A DNA stretch of 64,000 nucleotides from Microstegium vimineum (Eukaryota; Streptophyta; Magnoliopsida; Poales; Poaceae). The stretch is taken from positions 21,247,234 to 21,311,233 of the forward strand of contig CM039137.1 in the NCBI GenBank assembly GCA_022036555.1, given 5' to 3'. Positions within the stretch are counted from its first letter, which is position 1. Every line of letters starts with the position of its first letter. The translations under genes were made by a program, and so were the position numbers. The notes under the pieces were generated by a model. That model was not told the origin of the DNA. It saw nothing but the letters and a program-made list of their open reading frames with translations, and did not search any database. This document shows, piece by piece, positions 44,297 to 55,489 of the stretch.

Positions 44297-47200
44297 GTTG
44301 CCCACATCACATAGAACCCGAATTCGTTGTTCCCCATTGGTTGATCTAGGGTCCTGGCCCCCTTAATGTACTTCACTGTGAATGGGGCTCTCCATTTCTT
44401 TTGCTTACTGGGCTCCACATTTCCCCAATCAGGTAACGCTTTCATTCTATGTGACAATATAAATAAAGTGTGAAGGCTGAGGACATTAATTATAATATCA
44501 TATGTGATTGAAAAGTGTTGTGATATTGGGTTCACTTACTTATTTAGCACTGTGACAAGGGGGTCGATAAGGTTAAGTGGCTTCTTCCTTGAGTCCCACA
44601 CCTCGATAGTTTAATCTTTAAGACTTATATCTACGAGGACGTAATGGTTGCTGCAATCACAAAGTCCATGTTATTGAATGACATATCAAGAAAAAAAACA
44701 CTTAAGTAAGGGTCGAGAACATACTCGCAGTTGTAGGTTAGCAGTGCGTTTGATTTCTGGACTGAGAACATTCTTTCAAACTCAATCTTCAAACTTTTTG
44801 ATACATAGGGATCTGTGAGACCGGCTTTGCATGTTGTCTCATTTATAAAGATGGGGTCCAAGAAGTCAAAGTGGCTCATTCGCTGTTTAAGACATAATTT
44901 TGCCATACACCTGCAAAATAAACATGGATATATTCAAAATGCAGATCACTTAGTTTATTATAACGTTGTTAGGTTATGGTACTTACAGAGTCCATAACAT
45001 CATAATCTGCGCATCCAGCGAGCGTCGTTGAAAGAGTTGAAAGATGTCTTCATAATAAATAGTATGCACAACTTCTTCAGGATGATTCACTGTGGTGTTT
45101 TGAAATTCGGTTTTTCCGAAATAGAGATTTTCGGTCTCCTCCATGCTTATGTTCAATTCCATGGACAACTTCTGTATCTGTAGCAAATCTAAGGTGTGTA
45201 TTTCTCTAGCTCTTTCTTGATTACCCAAAATTTTTCTTTGCCTTTCAAATTGGCTCTATGATAAGTGCTCATGTATATAAGCCAATCGTTCAAACAAGCC
45301 AATTTTGGTAGCCTTTTCTGCAATCTGAGCTCGTAGAATATCGTCCTTACTCGGCGTTGGCTTCCGCCTTTTACTACTCTATGGCTTCTTGCCATCTTTA
45401 CCAACCGAAGCTGATGACCTCCTCTGTTGCGAAGTCGAACCTGATCTAGCGCTAGGCCGTCGAGATCCCAGTCCTGAGGACTTTGAAGCTGGTGGAGGAG
45501 GAGTCTTCTCCTTTGGCAGTGGAGAAGGAGTCTTCTCCTTTGACGGTGGAGGAGGTGTCGATGGATCTTGACGAGGAGAGAAACCTCTTAACAGAGGCGA
45601 CCGGGATGATTCACTGTCATCCTCATCATCCGAAGATGGCTGCTCATCTAGCTTGATGAAGCGTTTGCGCCAGGCGACATGACTACCCAAGTTGTGAACT
45701 AGACGCGGTCTATCTTCCTCCACTGGGAAATTAATATGTATCTTATTGTACTTTTTGTCCAAGATCTTATCAATGCTGACCCTGGCATACCCGAGTGGCA
45801 CTGGCTTGCCATGAATGATGTTCTCTCCTCTAGGAAATGCTTGTCCGACCGCCACCTTGTCTTTGGTCCACTGCTGACGGATGTACAACCTGACATTCAC
45901 AGGTTCTTTGATGTCGTCCAATGGATGAGGAGCATTGACCTCTTCGTCGTTAGGCATAGGGGTTGAGCCACAACTACTGTGGCCCTTGCCGGGCACTGGG
46001 CTATTCAAAGTCAGGATTACATGCGGCCCTTGACTTGAACACATGGTCTGCATAGCGCTCGCCACTTGAGCAGCTATCCGTGCTTCCATGCTCTGTTCTA
46101 GCTCCTCTCACATCCTTTGGAACTCCTCTTCTCTTTGCGTTCTAGCCCTCGCCCGGCTCCTATAGGAAGTGGATTCACCTTCAAATGCTTTCTCCCAAGG
46201 AATTGCCCCGGCTCCTCTAGTGCGACCGGGGTGCTCCTTGATTCCAAGTGCTTGCGTGAGCACGTCATTTTCTCTATCAGACTTGCGTGCCCCTCTATTC
46301 ACTTCCTCAATGATCGTGGAAATCTTCTGTAGGAGATCGGTGACGGGTTCAGCTCTAGCGGAAAGGCTCCCGTCAGCATTGTATTGTGCTCCCCTTGCGA
46401 GTAGGTAGTTCACTGATCTGGGCTGTCAATCGCTTGTCTGAGGCGTAACGTCACTCCGCTCTAGTTCATCGACTCAGGCATCCCATTCTGGAATCTTCCT
46501 TACATACCCACGTGATCCTAGGCGGTGAGGATTATTTGCCCTAAGCGAGTTTGCTTTATTTCTTTCATTTGATGCCTTGGCCTCTTCGGATAGCTTGTAA
46601 GCCTTTAACTCCTCCCAGAAGTCCCTCTGCTTGCTAAGTTCACCTCCCGCAAAATTTGGTTCTTTTTCCTTCTTGATAAGCTTGTGCAACTTTCCCTTGA
46701 AATTCTTGAAGGAGTGACCCATGATTTCCTTGGCCTTCTTCTTGACTGTCGCCTCATCAAAATCATTAGGGAAAGTGAAATACCCTCTGAGCTTGTTCCA
46801 AACTAGTTCCTCCTCACTTTCTAGAACCCTCCACGGGTCTTGCTCACTGCCATTCCACTTCCTGTATTTGATCGGGATGAAGTCCCTTACAAGTGCCCCG
46901 ATGGTACTCTTGTATGGGCCCAGTTCTTTAATAGGCTCCACCGGCTCCCCTACTTGGTCGAACTGAGAGATGTGCCAACGTCTACTTGTCTGAGGGAGCT
47001 TTGTTGCACCACGCTTAGTCCTGCTGGTACCCTCACCAGTACTTGGACCTTTCGGTGGAACCTGCTTCAAAATTTATAAATAAGTCCCCATCAAACTTTT
47101 CTGGCTAGCCTACCGTGTTTTTAGGTATGACCTAAGTTATTACCTCGTCTCCTTGTTCTAGGTTCAGCATATGGCTAGGGCTCCATGGTCTTTGATCCCC

Positions 47201-47389
47201 TTGCTGGTTGTCATCATCTCCTTGGTCACGTTCAGCACCGCCACCAATAGTTGGATCCTATGGCGCTTCGGTCGCAGGGCGACGGGTGGTGAATCGGCGC
47301 TTAATTGTCATGTTTCTGGACATGAATTTCGATTATTGGTATTAACTCATAGGTAGATAGATAGACTCAATCATAGCTATACAAGTATA

Positions 47390-48110
47390 TAGATAAGTCA
47401 TGCGGTACAAGTATATAGATAAGTCATGCTATACAAGTATAAGTCATAGGTATACAAAATGTGCCTCCACAAAATCTCCATAAGTCATGCTATACATGTA
47501 TATAGATGAGTCATGCTATACAAGTATAAGTCATAGCTATACAAGTATGTGCCTCCACAAAATCTCCATAAGTCATGCTATACAAGTATATAGATAAGTC
47601 ATGTTATACAAGTATATAGATAAGTCATAAGTCATAGCTATACAAAATGTGCCTCCACAAAATATCTCTACCTATCTATCTATAAGTCATGCTATATCTC
47701 TCTAATCTCTCTCTATATAAGTTATGCTATATCTCTCTAATCTATCTATGTATCTCCTTATATATCTCTACCTATCTATAAGTACTACGTATCTAATCTC
47801 TCTCTCTATATAAGTCATGCTATATCTCTCTAATCTATCTATCTATCTCCCTATATATATCTACCTATCTATAAGTACTATGTCTCTAATATCTCTATAT
47901 ATAAGTCATGCTATATCTCTAATCTCTCTCTCTATATATAAGTATATATCTCTAGCTATCTATAAGTCATGCTATACAAGTATAATCTCTCTAATCTATC
48001 TATATCTCTCTCTAATCTCCATGCCTTCCTTCCTCCTTCCTCTCCCTCCTTCCCTTTCTCTCCCTCCTTCCTCTCCTCATCTATCTCAATGCCAAGCAAG
48101 CAAGCAAAAG
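47390..48110. repeat. Low-complexity ATAAGTCATGCTATAC and CTATCT tract
   Basis: Imperfect repeats of ATAAGTCATGCTATACAAGTAT pass into CTCTCTAATCTATCTATC and then CCTTCCT/CTCCCTCC. Local order suggests replication slippage from a few founder words. It lies just upstream of ORF1 of the CACTA element (minus strand), hence in its 5' leader or promoter. The frame at 47817-48149 is an artefact of the repeat. Confidence 0.8.
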
Positions 48111-48170
48111 CACTCTGATCCATGTAGACATTTCGTCGAACACCTATAGTGCATAGCCATAGAGCTCACC

Positions 48171-48639
48171 GAGGTGTGGTTAGGGCCAGATTTCGCGCTC
48201 CTGTGCTCCTGCACTCCTGTGTGCTCCGAGCGGTGTGTGCTCCTGCGGCGTGGAGCTCCGGCCGGTGATGTCGTGGTGAGGTGGCGATGTCGTGGCCGGC
48301 GGGGTGGAGCTCCGGCCGGTGGTGTGTGCTCCTGCGGCGGCGACGACGTCGGGCTGGAGCGGCGCCGAGCTCAAGCGAGGGCGGGGAGCGGCGGCGGCGG
48401 CGAGAGTCGAGCAGCGGCAGCAGCGGCGCGTCCACTGGCCGACAAGCGCGTCGGGCGGTGACAGTCGAAGGAGCGGACCGGGGGTGGAGCAACGGTGGCG
48501 GCGGCGACTGGCGTGGACCGGCGTGGACCAGCGTCCTGCTGAGCGGCGTCGGCGTGGAGCAACGGCGGTGGCATGGACCGGCAGCAGCGTCGAGCGGCGT
48601 CGTCGAGCAGAGCGAGGAGCGGCTAAGTGTGGAGAACTA
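48171..48639 (-). other. GC-rich leader region upstream of CACTA ORF1
   Basis: About 470 bases of GC-rich DNA, with GGAGCTCCGGCCGGTG repeated at 48260 and 48307 and many GTGGAGC/GGAGCGGC words. Open frames on both strands here are compositional. Position between the internal hairpin array and ORF1 suggests promoter or 5' leader of the minus-strand gene. Confidence 0.45.
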
Positions 48640-48668
48640 GCGCGCGTCTGAAAATTTCAGACGCGCGC
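48640..48668. repeat. 29-bp palindrome
   Basis: GCGCGCGTCTGAAA, one central A, then TTTCAGACGCGCGC: two 14-base arms that are perfect inverse complements. It stands at the boundary between the GC-rich leader and the internal hairpin array. Confidence 0.92.
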
Positions 48669-48687
48669 CAGCGGTTATATACTCGAG

Positions 48688-48895
48688 CTCATCACTGTCG
48701 GTTCTTTGTACAAACCGACAGTGATGTCCCTATCATTGCTGGTTTGTATATAGAACCGGCAATGATGAGGTAACATCAGTGTCGGTTTTTCTACCCAGCA
48801 GTGATATGGGGAGCATCACTACCGGTTGGTTAGTAGAACCGACAGTGATAGTGGTGCATCACTGCCATTTTCTTACTAACCGGCAGTGATATGGA
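48688..48895. repeat. Internal CACTA subterminal-type hairpin array
   Basis: Five successive inverted pairs such as ATCACTGTCGG...CCGACAGTGAT and ATCACTACCGG...CCGACAGTGAT, of the same motif as those at the two outer ends, but about 5.3 kb inside the right end and between the two genes. It may be an internal regulatory copy or a leftover terminus of another CACTA element. Confidence 0.83.
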
Positions 48896-49029
48896 CTTTT
48901 GCCTTTTGTCTTAGATTTCAAATTACTCCTGATTTTTTACTAGAACTTGAAAAATTCCAAACATAGAAGTTGCATAATTCTTAATTGTCTACAACTTTTG
49001 CTAAAGCATCATATTCAAATTATGTATAG

Positions 49030-49380
49030 TTTTTGAATTCCCTTTTGAATTTGAATAAGGGTTTAAAATTCAATTACCCCCTTTCTAATTACTCCAAAAA
49101 TTTGAATAGAAGTTGAAAATCTTCCAAAATAGCTTTTGCTATTTTTTAGGAGCTCTACATTATTGCTTATACACTCAAGGTCTAATTCTATATATTTTTT
49201 GAGTTCCCTTTTGAATTTGAATAAGGGTTTAAAATTCAATTACCCCCTTTCTAATTACTCCAAAAATTTGAATAGAAGTTGAAAATCTTCCAAAATAGCT
49301 TTTGCTAGTTTTGAGGAGCTCTACATTATTGCTTATACACTCAAGGTCTAATTATTTATAGTTTTTGAATTCCCTTTTGA
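49030..49380 (+). repeat. 166-bp tandem repeat
   Basis: CCCTTTTGAATTTGAATAAG begins at 49040 and 49206, and a third truncated start (CCCTTTTGA) lies at 49372, so the period is 166. The two full units are nearly identical. AT-rich and non-coding, 3' of the TNP2 gene. Confidence 0.88.
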
Positions 49381-49499
49381 CATGGCATACATCAATCAAC
49401 AACGTGGTACAACTCAACAATCTCTACAACTCCATATGATCTCAAATTACTAAAACAACATTTCATTAAGGATTACATAGTTTATGATACTCTAACTAT

Positions 49500-52400
49500 T
49501 CACGGTGCAGACACGATGATGGCCTCATCGTGATCACTCCGGAGGTAAGCAGGTTCGTCACCCTCTTCAAGGACATGTAGGGTAACGTCCGCCCCAAAAG
49601 GAGTCATTTCTTGATAACCTTTGTACTCTTCTTCGTCTGTCACTCCGTCGACACCGACAATCTTCCTTTTGCCTTGCAATACTACATGTCGTCTTCCATT
49701 TGTGTTGTTATCCCTTGCATAGAAGATTTGCAAAACATCCTTTGCAAGGACGAAGGGGTCATCTCTGTATGCGGTCTTGGATAGATCAACGGTAGTGAAC
49801 CCATCCTTGTCGGTGTTGATTTCATTCAGCCAAACCCATAGACAATGGAAAAGAGCAACTTTCAACTGATGTCCATAGTCTAGCTTCCATATCTCATCTA
49901 TGAAACCATAATATGTTGCCACCACCGTGTCGTACTCATCGTGGGCGTCAAAACGAACACCATTGTTTTGGTTCGTGCAAAACCATTTATTTGATATCCT
50001 TGGTACTTCATTAGCGTAGTCGAAGGTCCGGGGGCTAAGAGATCTAGCTGACATCCCGTCACCATTCCTAGCCTTTGGCATCGAAACCAGTCACCGAATC
50101 CCTCCTTATATTTTTTTCTCAAGCCAAGCCTGTGACCTCCCTATGTGCTTACTTTGCAGAAAATGCTTGTGCTCATCAATGTATGCCATCACACCGTCGA
50201 CCTGCTGGAGAACAGTGAAGTGTGCTTGTCTGAAGGAGACCACTTCGTCTATTTTGATAGCTTTCTCACCTATTGTTCCTTTGCCCCCTAGTCTTCCATC
50301 GTGATGAGATAGTGGAACTCTGACCCGCTTGATGTCCAGATAATATGTGGAGAACTCAATAGCCTCCTCTGTTGACCATCCTTCTACCATGCTCCCTTCT
50401 GGTCTGAATTTATTCCTAACATACAACCTAAAAACTTTCATCAGCCTCTCGAAAGAAAACATCTGGTGTAGGTACATTGGGCCAAGGGCTTTTATTTGAT
50501 CCACAAGATGAACAAGTAGATGCACTGAAATGTCAAAGTAAGTCAGTGGGAAATGCATCTCAAGCCTGCATAGAATCTCAGCTATCTCCTGCTTTAGGTG
50601 GTCTAGCTTGCCCCCTTCAATGACATTTTCAGAGATCGCGTTGAAGAACGAACACGACTTTATGATTGGAGCGCGGACCTTGTCGGGGAGGATACCTCGC
50701 AGGGCAATTGGGAGCAGCTGAGTCATTATGACATGACAGTCATGGGCCTTCATAAAACCATAGTTAAACTTAAGTTCTCTCATGTTAACTAGCCTCTTCG
50801 GGTTCCCACAGTAGCCACTCGGTACTTTGAGATCATTGAAGAAAGAAATAAGCATTTCTTTTTCCTCCTTTTTCAGTGTCCATGATGCCACCAAAAGTTT
50901 CAAGTGGCCATCCTCAAGAGGTACTGGGTGCAACTCTTTCCTGAGGCCCAGGTGTTGCATGTCCAAGCGTGTCGCGAGAGAATCCTTGCTTGTTCCCCCG
51001 GTGTTCATCAACGTGTTAAGTGTGTTACCGCACATATTTTTAGTTATGTGCATTGGATCAAGACAGTGACGTACATTCAAAAGCGACCAATAAGGTAGTT
51101 TCTAGAAGATTAATTCTTTCTTCCAGATACTATCGGTTGGCGCTGCTACTGCCCCTTCCCCTTCCCAAGGACAACATTTGTGAGTTTGCTTAATTGTTGA
51201 AGCATATGTTTCCTGTCTCGATACTTTGGAGGTCCATGTTTCTCAGTAGTCCCATTAAAATCTTTTGTATTCCTGCGGTAAGGGTGATCAAGGCGTAGGA
51301 ACCTACGGTGTCCCATGTAGACCATCTTCCTGTTTTCTGGTAGATGTGTAGCATCAGTCCCGTCCAAGCACTCAACACACCCAGTGTATCCTTTTGTCTT
51401 CTCTCTAAACAAGCAACCTCGCACTGGTAGGTCGGTGATTGTAACGATAAGTACAACCTTTACCATGACATGTTCTTTTTTGTACTCATCCCAAACATCC
51501 TTCACACCCGTCTCCCACATTTGTAGTAGTTCATCGATCACTGGTTCTAGAAGCACATCAATATCATTATCAGGCTGTTTTGGTCCTTGGATTAGTAATG
51601 ACATCTGGATGTATGACCGTTTCTTACAAAGCCAGGGTGTGACGTACATTCAAAAGCGACCAATAAGGTAGTTTCTAGAAGATTGATTTTTTCTTCCAGA
51701 TACTATCGGTTGGCGCTGCTACTGCCCCTTCCCCCTTCCCAAGGACAACATTTGTGAATTTGCTTAATTGTTGAAGCATCTGTTTCCCATCTTGATACTT
51801 TGGAGGTTCACGTTTCTCAGTAGTCCCATTAAAATCTTTTGTATTCCTGCGGTAAGGGTGATCAAGGCGTAGGAACCTACGGTGTCCCATGTAGACCATC
51901 TTCCTGTTTTCTGGTAGATGTGTAGCATCAGTCCCGTCCAAGCACTCAACACACCCAGTGTATCCTTTTGTCTTCTCTCTAAACAAGCAACCTCGCACTG
52001 GTAGGTCGGTGATTGTAACGATAAGTACAACCTTTACCATGACATGTTCTTTTTTGTACTCATCACAAACATCCTTCACACCCGTTCTCCCACATTTGTA
52101 GTAGTTCATCGATCACTGGTTCTAGAAGCACATCAATATCATTATCAGGTTGTTTTGGTCCTTGGATTAGTAATGACATCTGGATGTATGACCGTTTCTT
52201 ACAAAGCCAGGGTGGAAGGTTGTATATACATAGCGTCACTGGCCAAGTGCTATGATTGGTTCTAACCTGGTCAAATGAGTTCATCCCATCCGTGCTCAAA
52301 GATAACCACAGATGCCTTACCTCTCCACCGATGTTCTTATAGAACATAGTGTTGATAGTCCTCCAGTCCGACCCATCGGCGGGGTGCCTCAACATTGAAT

Positions 52401-53325
52401 CTTTCTTTCGCTCTTCGTCGTGCCAACGCAACAGCTTGGCTGACTTTGCATTTGCAAACAACCTATGCACTCGTGGAGCTATAGGAAAATACCACATGGA
52501 CTTTACGGGCCCTCCTCTGGTCTTGCTTCCATCATTTGATGGCCCTTGCTTGTATCGGGGAGCTTTACACTTGGGACATGCATCCAAGTCTTTGTATTTC
52601 TCTCCACGGTACAATATGCAGTCGTTGAAACACGCGTGGATTTTCTCAACCTCAAGACCAATTAGACAAATCATTTGCTTGGAAAGATAAGTCTTTTCTG
52701 CTAACTCGGTACCCTTCGGGAACGGTTTATGTAGTATACCTAACAAGTTATCGAAGCATTTATCACTTAACCCATTCGTTGATTTGAACTCTAATAGCAT
52801 GATGTTGGCTTCCAGTTTGCTTATTGGGCAGACCGGATACAATAGTGTTTTTGCATCCTTTCTCATGATCTCCAGTTTTTTTAACTGTGAAGCACTAAGG
52901 AATCCCCCATGCACATCATGTAGAAGTTGTAAAATGCCATCATCTTCCTCTGTGTCGTCAGCTAATGTATTCATAAACACATCATCATTGGTATGCACAT
53001 GTTCTGTGTAATCATGAACGAGCAATAATGCATTCAGGGATACACTAGGCATGGACACATCATCATTGCTTTCTTGTGCAACATTTTGACCAACCTCCCC
53101 ATGCAAAGTCCAAATAGTGTAGTTCCTCATGAACCCCCTTGTGATAAAGTGCAATCGTATATGCTCCACGTCGCCCTATTTTCTCGTATTCGTGCAGTCT
53201 TTGCATGGACAGAATACAAGATGTGAGTCCCTAGAATTGGCTCTAGCTCGCTTGATGAAATCGTCGATGCCCGTCAAGTACCGTGGGTCTGTACATGACA
53301 GATTGTACATCCACCCTTGAGCCAT
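49500..53325 (-). pseudogene. CACTA TNP2-type transposase, broken by duplication
   Basis: Catalyses CACTA excision and insertion. The start is taken as ATG at 53325 (MAQGWMYNL), opening a Transpos_assoc-like domain (CPCKDC); a TAG at 53176 interrupts it in frame. The TNP2/Transposase_21 core follows to about 51150: CPKCKAPRYK, KSMWYFPIAPRVHRLFA, LSLSTDGMN (conserved Asp), LLIQGPKQPDNDIDVLLEP, VRGCLFREKTKGYTGCVEC. Next comes a DUF4218 region (51080-50106: LDPMHITKNM, CHVIMTQLLPIALRG, HFPLTYFDISVHL), then a DUF4216 region (50081-49500). Damage: a tandem duplication of about 574 bp (51066-52213) inside the core, a one-base insertion near 52086 and a slip in an A-run near 50113. Sequence order matches autonomous grass CACTA elements. 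Confidence 0.88.
51066..52213. repeat. Direct duplication of 573/575 bp in the transposase
   Basis: GTGACGTACATTCAAAAGCG starts at 51066 and 51639, and GCCAGGGT ends each copy at 51638 and 52213. The copies differ at roughly 15 positions by eye (about 2.5 percent) and by two single-base insertions in the second copy, one of which shifts the frame. The duplication repeats the segment from LCKKRSYIQMSLL to about NVRH and separates the core from its C-terminal region. Confidence 0.93.
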
Positions 53326-53994
53326 GTCTGCACAGATAAAATGGACAGAGCAGAGGAAACATAGGAGCATTTTAATAAGAGTCTTTCTTAACATTATTTT
53401 TCGATATAATTTGAATTTGGTCGCACTATAAAAAGTGAGACAACAAATAGATAACAATGAATGCATGTAGTATTAAATGCATGCATGGAGTATTAAATGT
53501 AAATAATGAATACCGAATCTATTCCACATCCCATCAAATCTTTAAATGCATGCATGGAGTATTAAATATAAGTAATAAATATAACTAATTACAATTTTTA
53601 TCCATAATTTTTGAGACGAATCTTTCGAACCTAACTACTCAATGATTGGACAATAATTACCTAATAAAAACAAAGTGTTATAATTTTTCTAAGTAATTTT
53701 GGATCTAAAAGCTACAAAAAAATGAACACAAATTGCAACAACCCTCTTCTTGATCATGAAAACTAGCATAGCTCTAAACTATGGATTTACACACAAAAAC
53801 AATGTAAACCAACAATTCTAAAGAAATATGATTGAGCAAGAAGATATGAGGATCCAAGAGTGAAGAGGAGCCAACAATGGAGTTCAAGAAATCCACCAGC
53901 CGCAACAATGGAGAGAGTGAGCCCCTCACGCACTATTCTGTTCTGTTGGCGCAGAGGTGGGAGAGGAGATCGTGTGCTTTATACTGTACACAAC
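53326..53994. other. 5' leader and promoter zone of the CACTA transposase
   Basis: AT-rich DNA between the transposase start and the right subterminal repeats, with no gene. A duplicated GCATGCATGGAGTATTAAAT word occurs at 53479 and 53547. No TATA box I would single out. Confidence 0.45.
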
Positions 53995-54157
53995 ATCACT
54001 GTCAGTTCTAGCCACGAACCGGCAGTGATGTGGTGTTTCACTGCCGATTCAGTCCCTGCCCCCAATAATTAAGGGTCTGTCAGAGCATAAACCGGCAGGC
54101 CCAAACAAAACCGGCAGTGATGGGCCGACAGTGATTGCCTATTCCGTAGTAGTAGTG
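53995..54157. repeat. Right terminus of the CACTA element with subterminal repeats
   Basis: ATCACTGTCAG...AACCGGCAGTGATG, TCACTGCCG, AAACCGGCAGTGATG and CCGACAGTGATT motifs end in the terminal inverted repeat, CCTATTCCGTAGTAGTAGTG, followed by TAG (54158-54160). Fewer hairpins than at the left end. Confidence 0.88.
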
Positions 54158-54675
54158 TAGTGCATGAACGAAATTAAAGAAAGAGCTATCTCTGCATACT
54201 ACTGAGAGATGCATGGGTACGGTGCTATACTAACTGGTGGTACCGTGTTGTACTAAGGGCTTGTACAATGCGTAGGCTCTTATAGAAAAATACTATATCA
54301 TTAAGCGTCTCTAAACAACTTAATCTACAGTGGAAATATATTTTGGAGACGCTTGTGTATGCTCAACTGCCGACGATGGAGGTGTTTGGTGCGGCAGGAA
54401 AGTGTCTGTTTCCACGCAAGACCACGCAAGAGCCGTCCAGGCGCCGCAGCTTAATCAAGCGTCGCATTCGTCCATAAGCGTCAGACTTGCTGCATGCCTG
54501 CATGCAGGATTCCACGGTGGCAAAGAAATAGACTGTACCGACACATAAGCGCGTGGCGATGTACAGGCCCTAACTGTTACTACTTTACATACACGCGCCG
54601 TACGTCACATGCATGCATGGGTATGGTGCTATATATAAGTGAAGCACAGTATCATACTCATACATGCATGCATGC

Positions 54676-55040
54676 ATAGTAATAATAATGATGATTAAGG
54701 AACAACACACACCGGCCGTCCTGTTGTGTGACAATCTAAAAAGAACGACCAGGCGATAATGTACTGTTGGTACTTGGTAGTACACCCGCGACTGCACTTT
54801 ACAAATTCTAGCAAGCATGCATGCATGCAGTGCAAGATCGATGCACAGGCCGGTGTCACGTACCAACCGTTAATGGTCCCTTAACCATGCACGCTTAATT
54901 TGTCTAAGCCGTACTACACGACAACGAGGGTTCACACATCACAGAGGTCGCGCGCGCACCTGTCATCGTACGGTACCTAATTATTTTTTCTTGTCGGGCC
55001 GTAGAAAATTTAAAGAAAAACCATTAGTTATATAGACATC
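54676..55040. repeat. Local duplication, copy 1
   Basis: Shares a colinear series of blocks with 57326-58000: AATAATAATGATGA, CACACCGGCCGT, the CGACTGCACTT block, CAGGCCGGTGTCAC, ACCGTTAATGGTCCCTTAAC, CGCTTAATTTGTCTA, then GAGGTCGCGC...CTGTC and CCTAATTATT. Non-coding. It lacks the Stowaway insertion present in copy 2. Confidence 0.82.
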
Positions 55041-55098
55041 TTCAAAGTATAGAAACAGTTTTTTGTTGTCTCCTGTTTTTTTTAAAGAACAAGCGTCC

Positions 55099-55211
55099 GG
55101 CCTGTTCGCTTGGTCATTTTATGGTTGATAAGTCGGCTGTGGCTGTTTTTGGCTGTTTTCTTGTGAGAGAAAAACACTGTTTCGGTAGCTGATAAGCCAA
55201 AGGAACAGGGC
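55099..55211. mobile_element. Small MITE with GGCCTGTTC ends
   Basis: GGCCTGTTCGCTTGG at the left and, reading inward from the right, GCCCTGTTCCTTTGG form a 15-base imperfect inverted repeat around sequence containing TTGTGAGAGAAAAACACTG, a word widespread in grass MITEs. No clear target duplication. Two decayed relatives lie near 59530-59645 and 60095-60180. Confidence 0.6.
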
Positions 55212-55489
55212 GAAAAACAGATGTGTGAATCTGTGGCTAGCTATGAATGAACCCCCAATAAAAATAAATGGCCCAATAAAAATAAATGGGTGAACCTATG
55301 GCTACCGGCCACAACCAAAGCTTCCTCTACTATCTATGTGTCAATAACAAGCTTACAGAAGATCTAAAAACGTCAATAATGAAGATGCTAATGCTACAAT
55401 CTTATAATGTTTTAGACCTTTCAGCTCCAAGGGACATGACCGGAATTGAATACCTACCCGTTGTTTTCCCTACAGTGCCAAATCTCGGG

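Larger units (their letters stand above)
30231..47323 (-). pseudogene. CACTA ORF1: Transposase_24 plus Ulp1-like protein, split by Sirevirus
   Basis: Exons with GT..AG introns: 47323-47144, 47061-44992, 44910-44725, 44650-44540, about 44446-44297, then after the Sirevirus about 30526-30485 and a last exon ending at 30231. The N-terminal half resembles Transposase_24 (Ptta/En/Spm): WRVLESEEELVWNKLRGYF, GHSFKNFKGKLHKLI. A Pro/Ser/Lys-rich linker follows. The C-terminal half resembles Ulp1/C48 peptidases: NHYVLVDI (His position), IEVWDS (Asp), then QPMGNNEFGFYVMWA, where the Cys expected in N-D-C-G is Phe. In-frame stops occur at 47256, 46474, 46426, 46108, 45379, 45269 and in exon 4, many at possible former CGA, CAG or CAA codons. 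Sequences either side of the Sirevirus rejoin in phase. The lost Cys suggests the peptidase fold had no protease activity here. Confidence 0.8.
29732..54157 (-). mobile_element. CACTA (En/Spm) DNA transposon, 24.4 kb, with nested copia element
   Basis: The right end is a clear CACTA terminus: read inward it starts CACTACTACTACGGAATAGG, followed by the trinucleotide TAG (54158-54160). The left end, AAATACTCCAGAAAGCC at 29732, is degenerate but is also preceded by TAG (29729-29731), matching the 3-bp duplication of this superfamily. Subterminal hairpins built on CACTGCCGGTT/AACCGGCAGTG lie inside both ends. Two minus-strand genes, a TNP2-type transposase and a Transposase_24/Ulp1-like gene, confirm the class. 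Without the inserted Sirevirus the element is about 10.7 kb, a usual autonomous size. Both genes are broken, so it could move only if supplied with transposase from elsewhere. The exact left boundary is the weakest part of the call. Confidence 0.85.

Noticed and set aside
47390..47660. CRISPR-like spaced repeats (ATAAGTCATGCTATAC)
   Set aside because: Unit length and spacing vary, spacers are copies of the same words, and the setting is a plant transposon. It is a degenerate satellite-like tract.
47817..48149. A 110-residue frame rich in Ile, Ser, Tyr and Leu
   Set aside because: It is a translation of the CTATCT/CTCTCTAAT low-complexity tract.
48166..48651. Arg/Ala-rich frames on both strands upstream of CACTA ORF1
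   Set aside because: Compositional frames in repeated GC-rich sequence with no recognisable protein features.
54494..54866. Short frames around GCATGCATGCATGC words
   Set aside because: Generated by simple GCAT repeats. No coding evidence.
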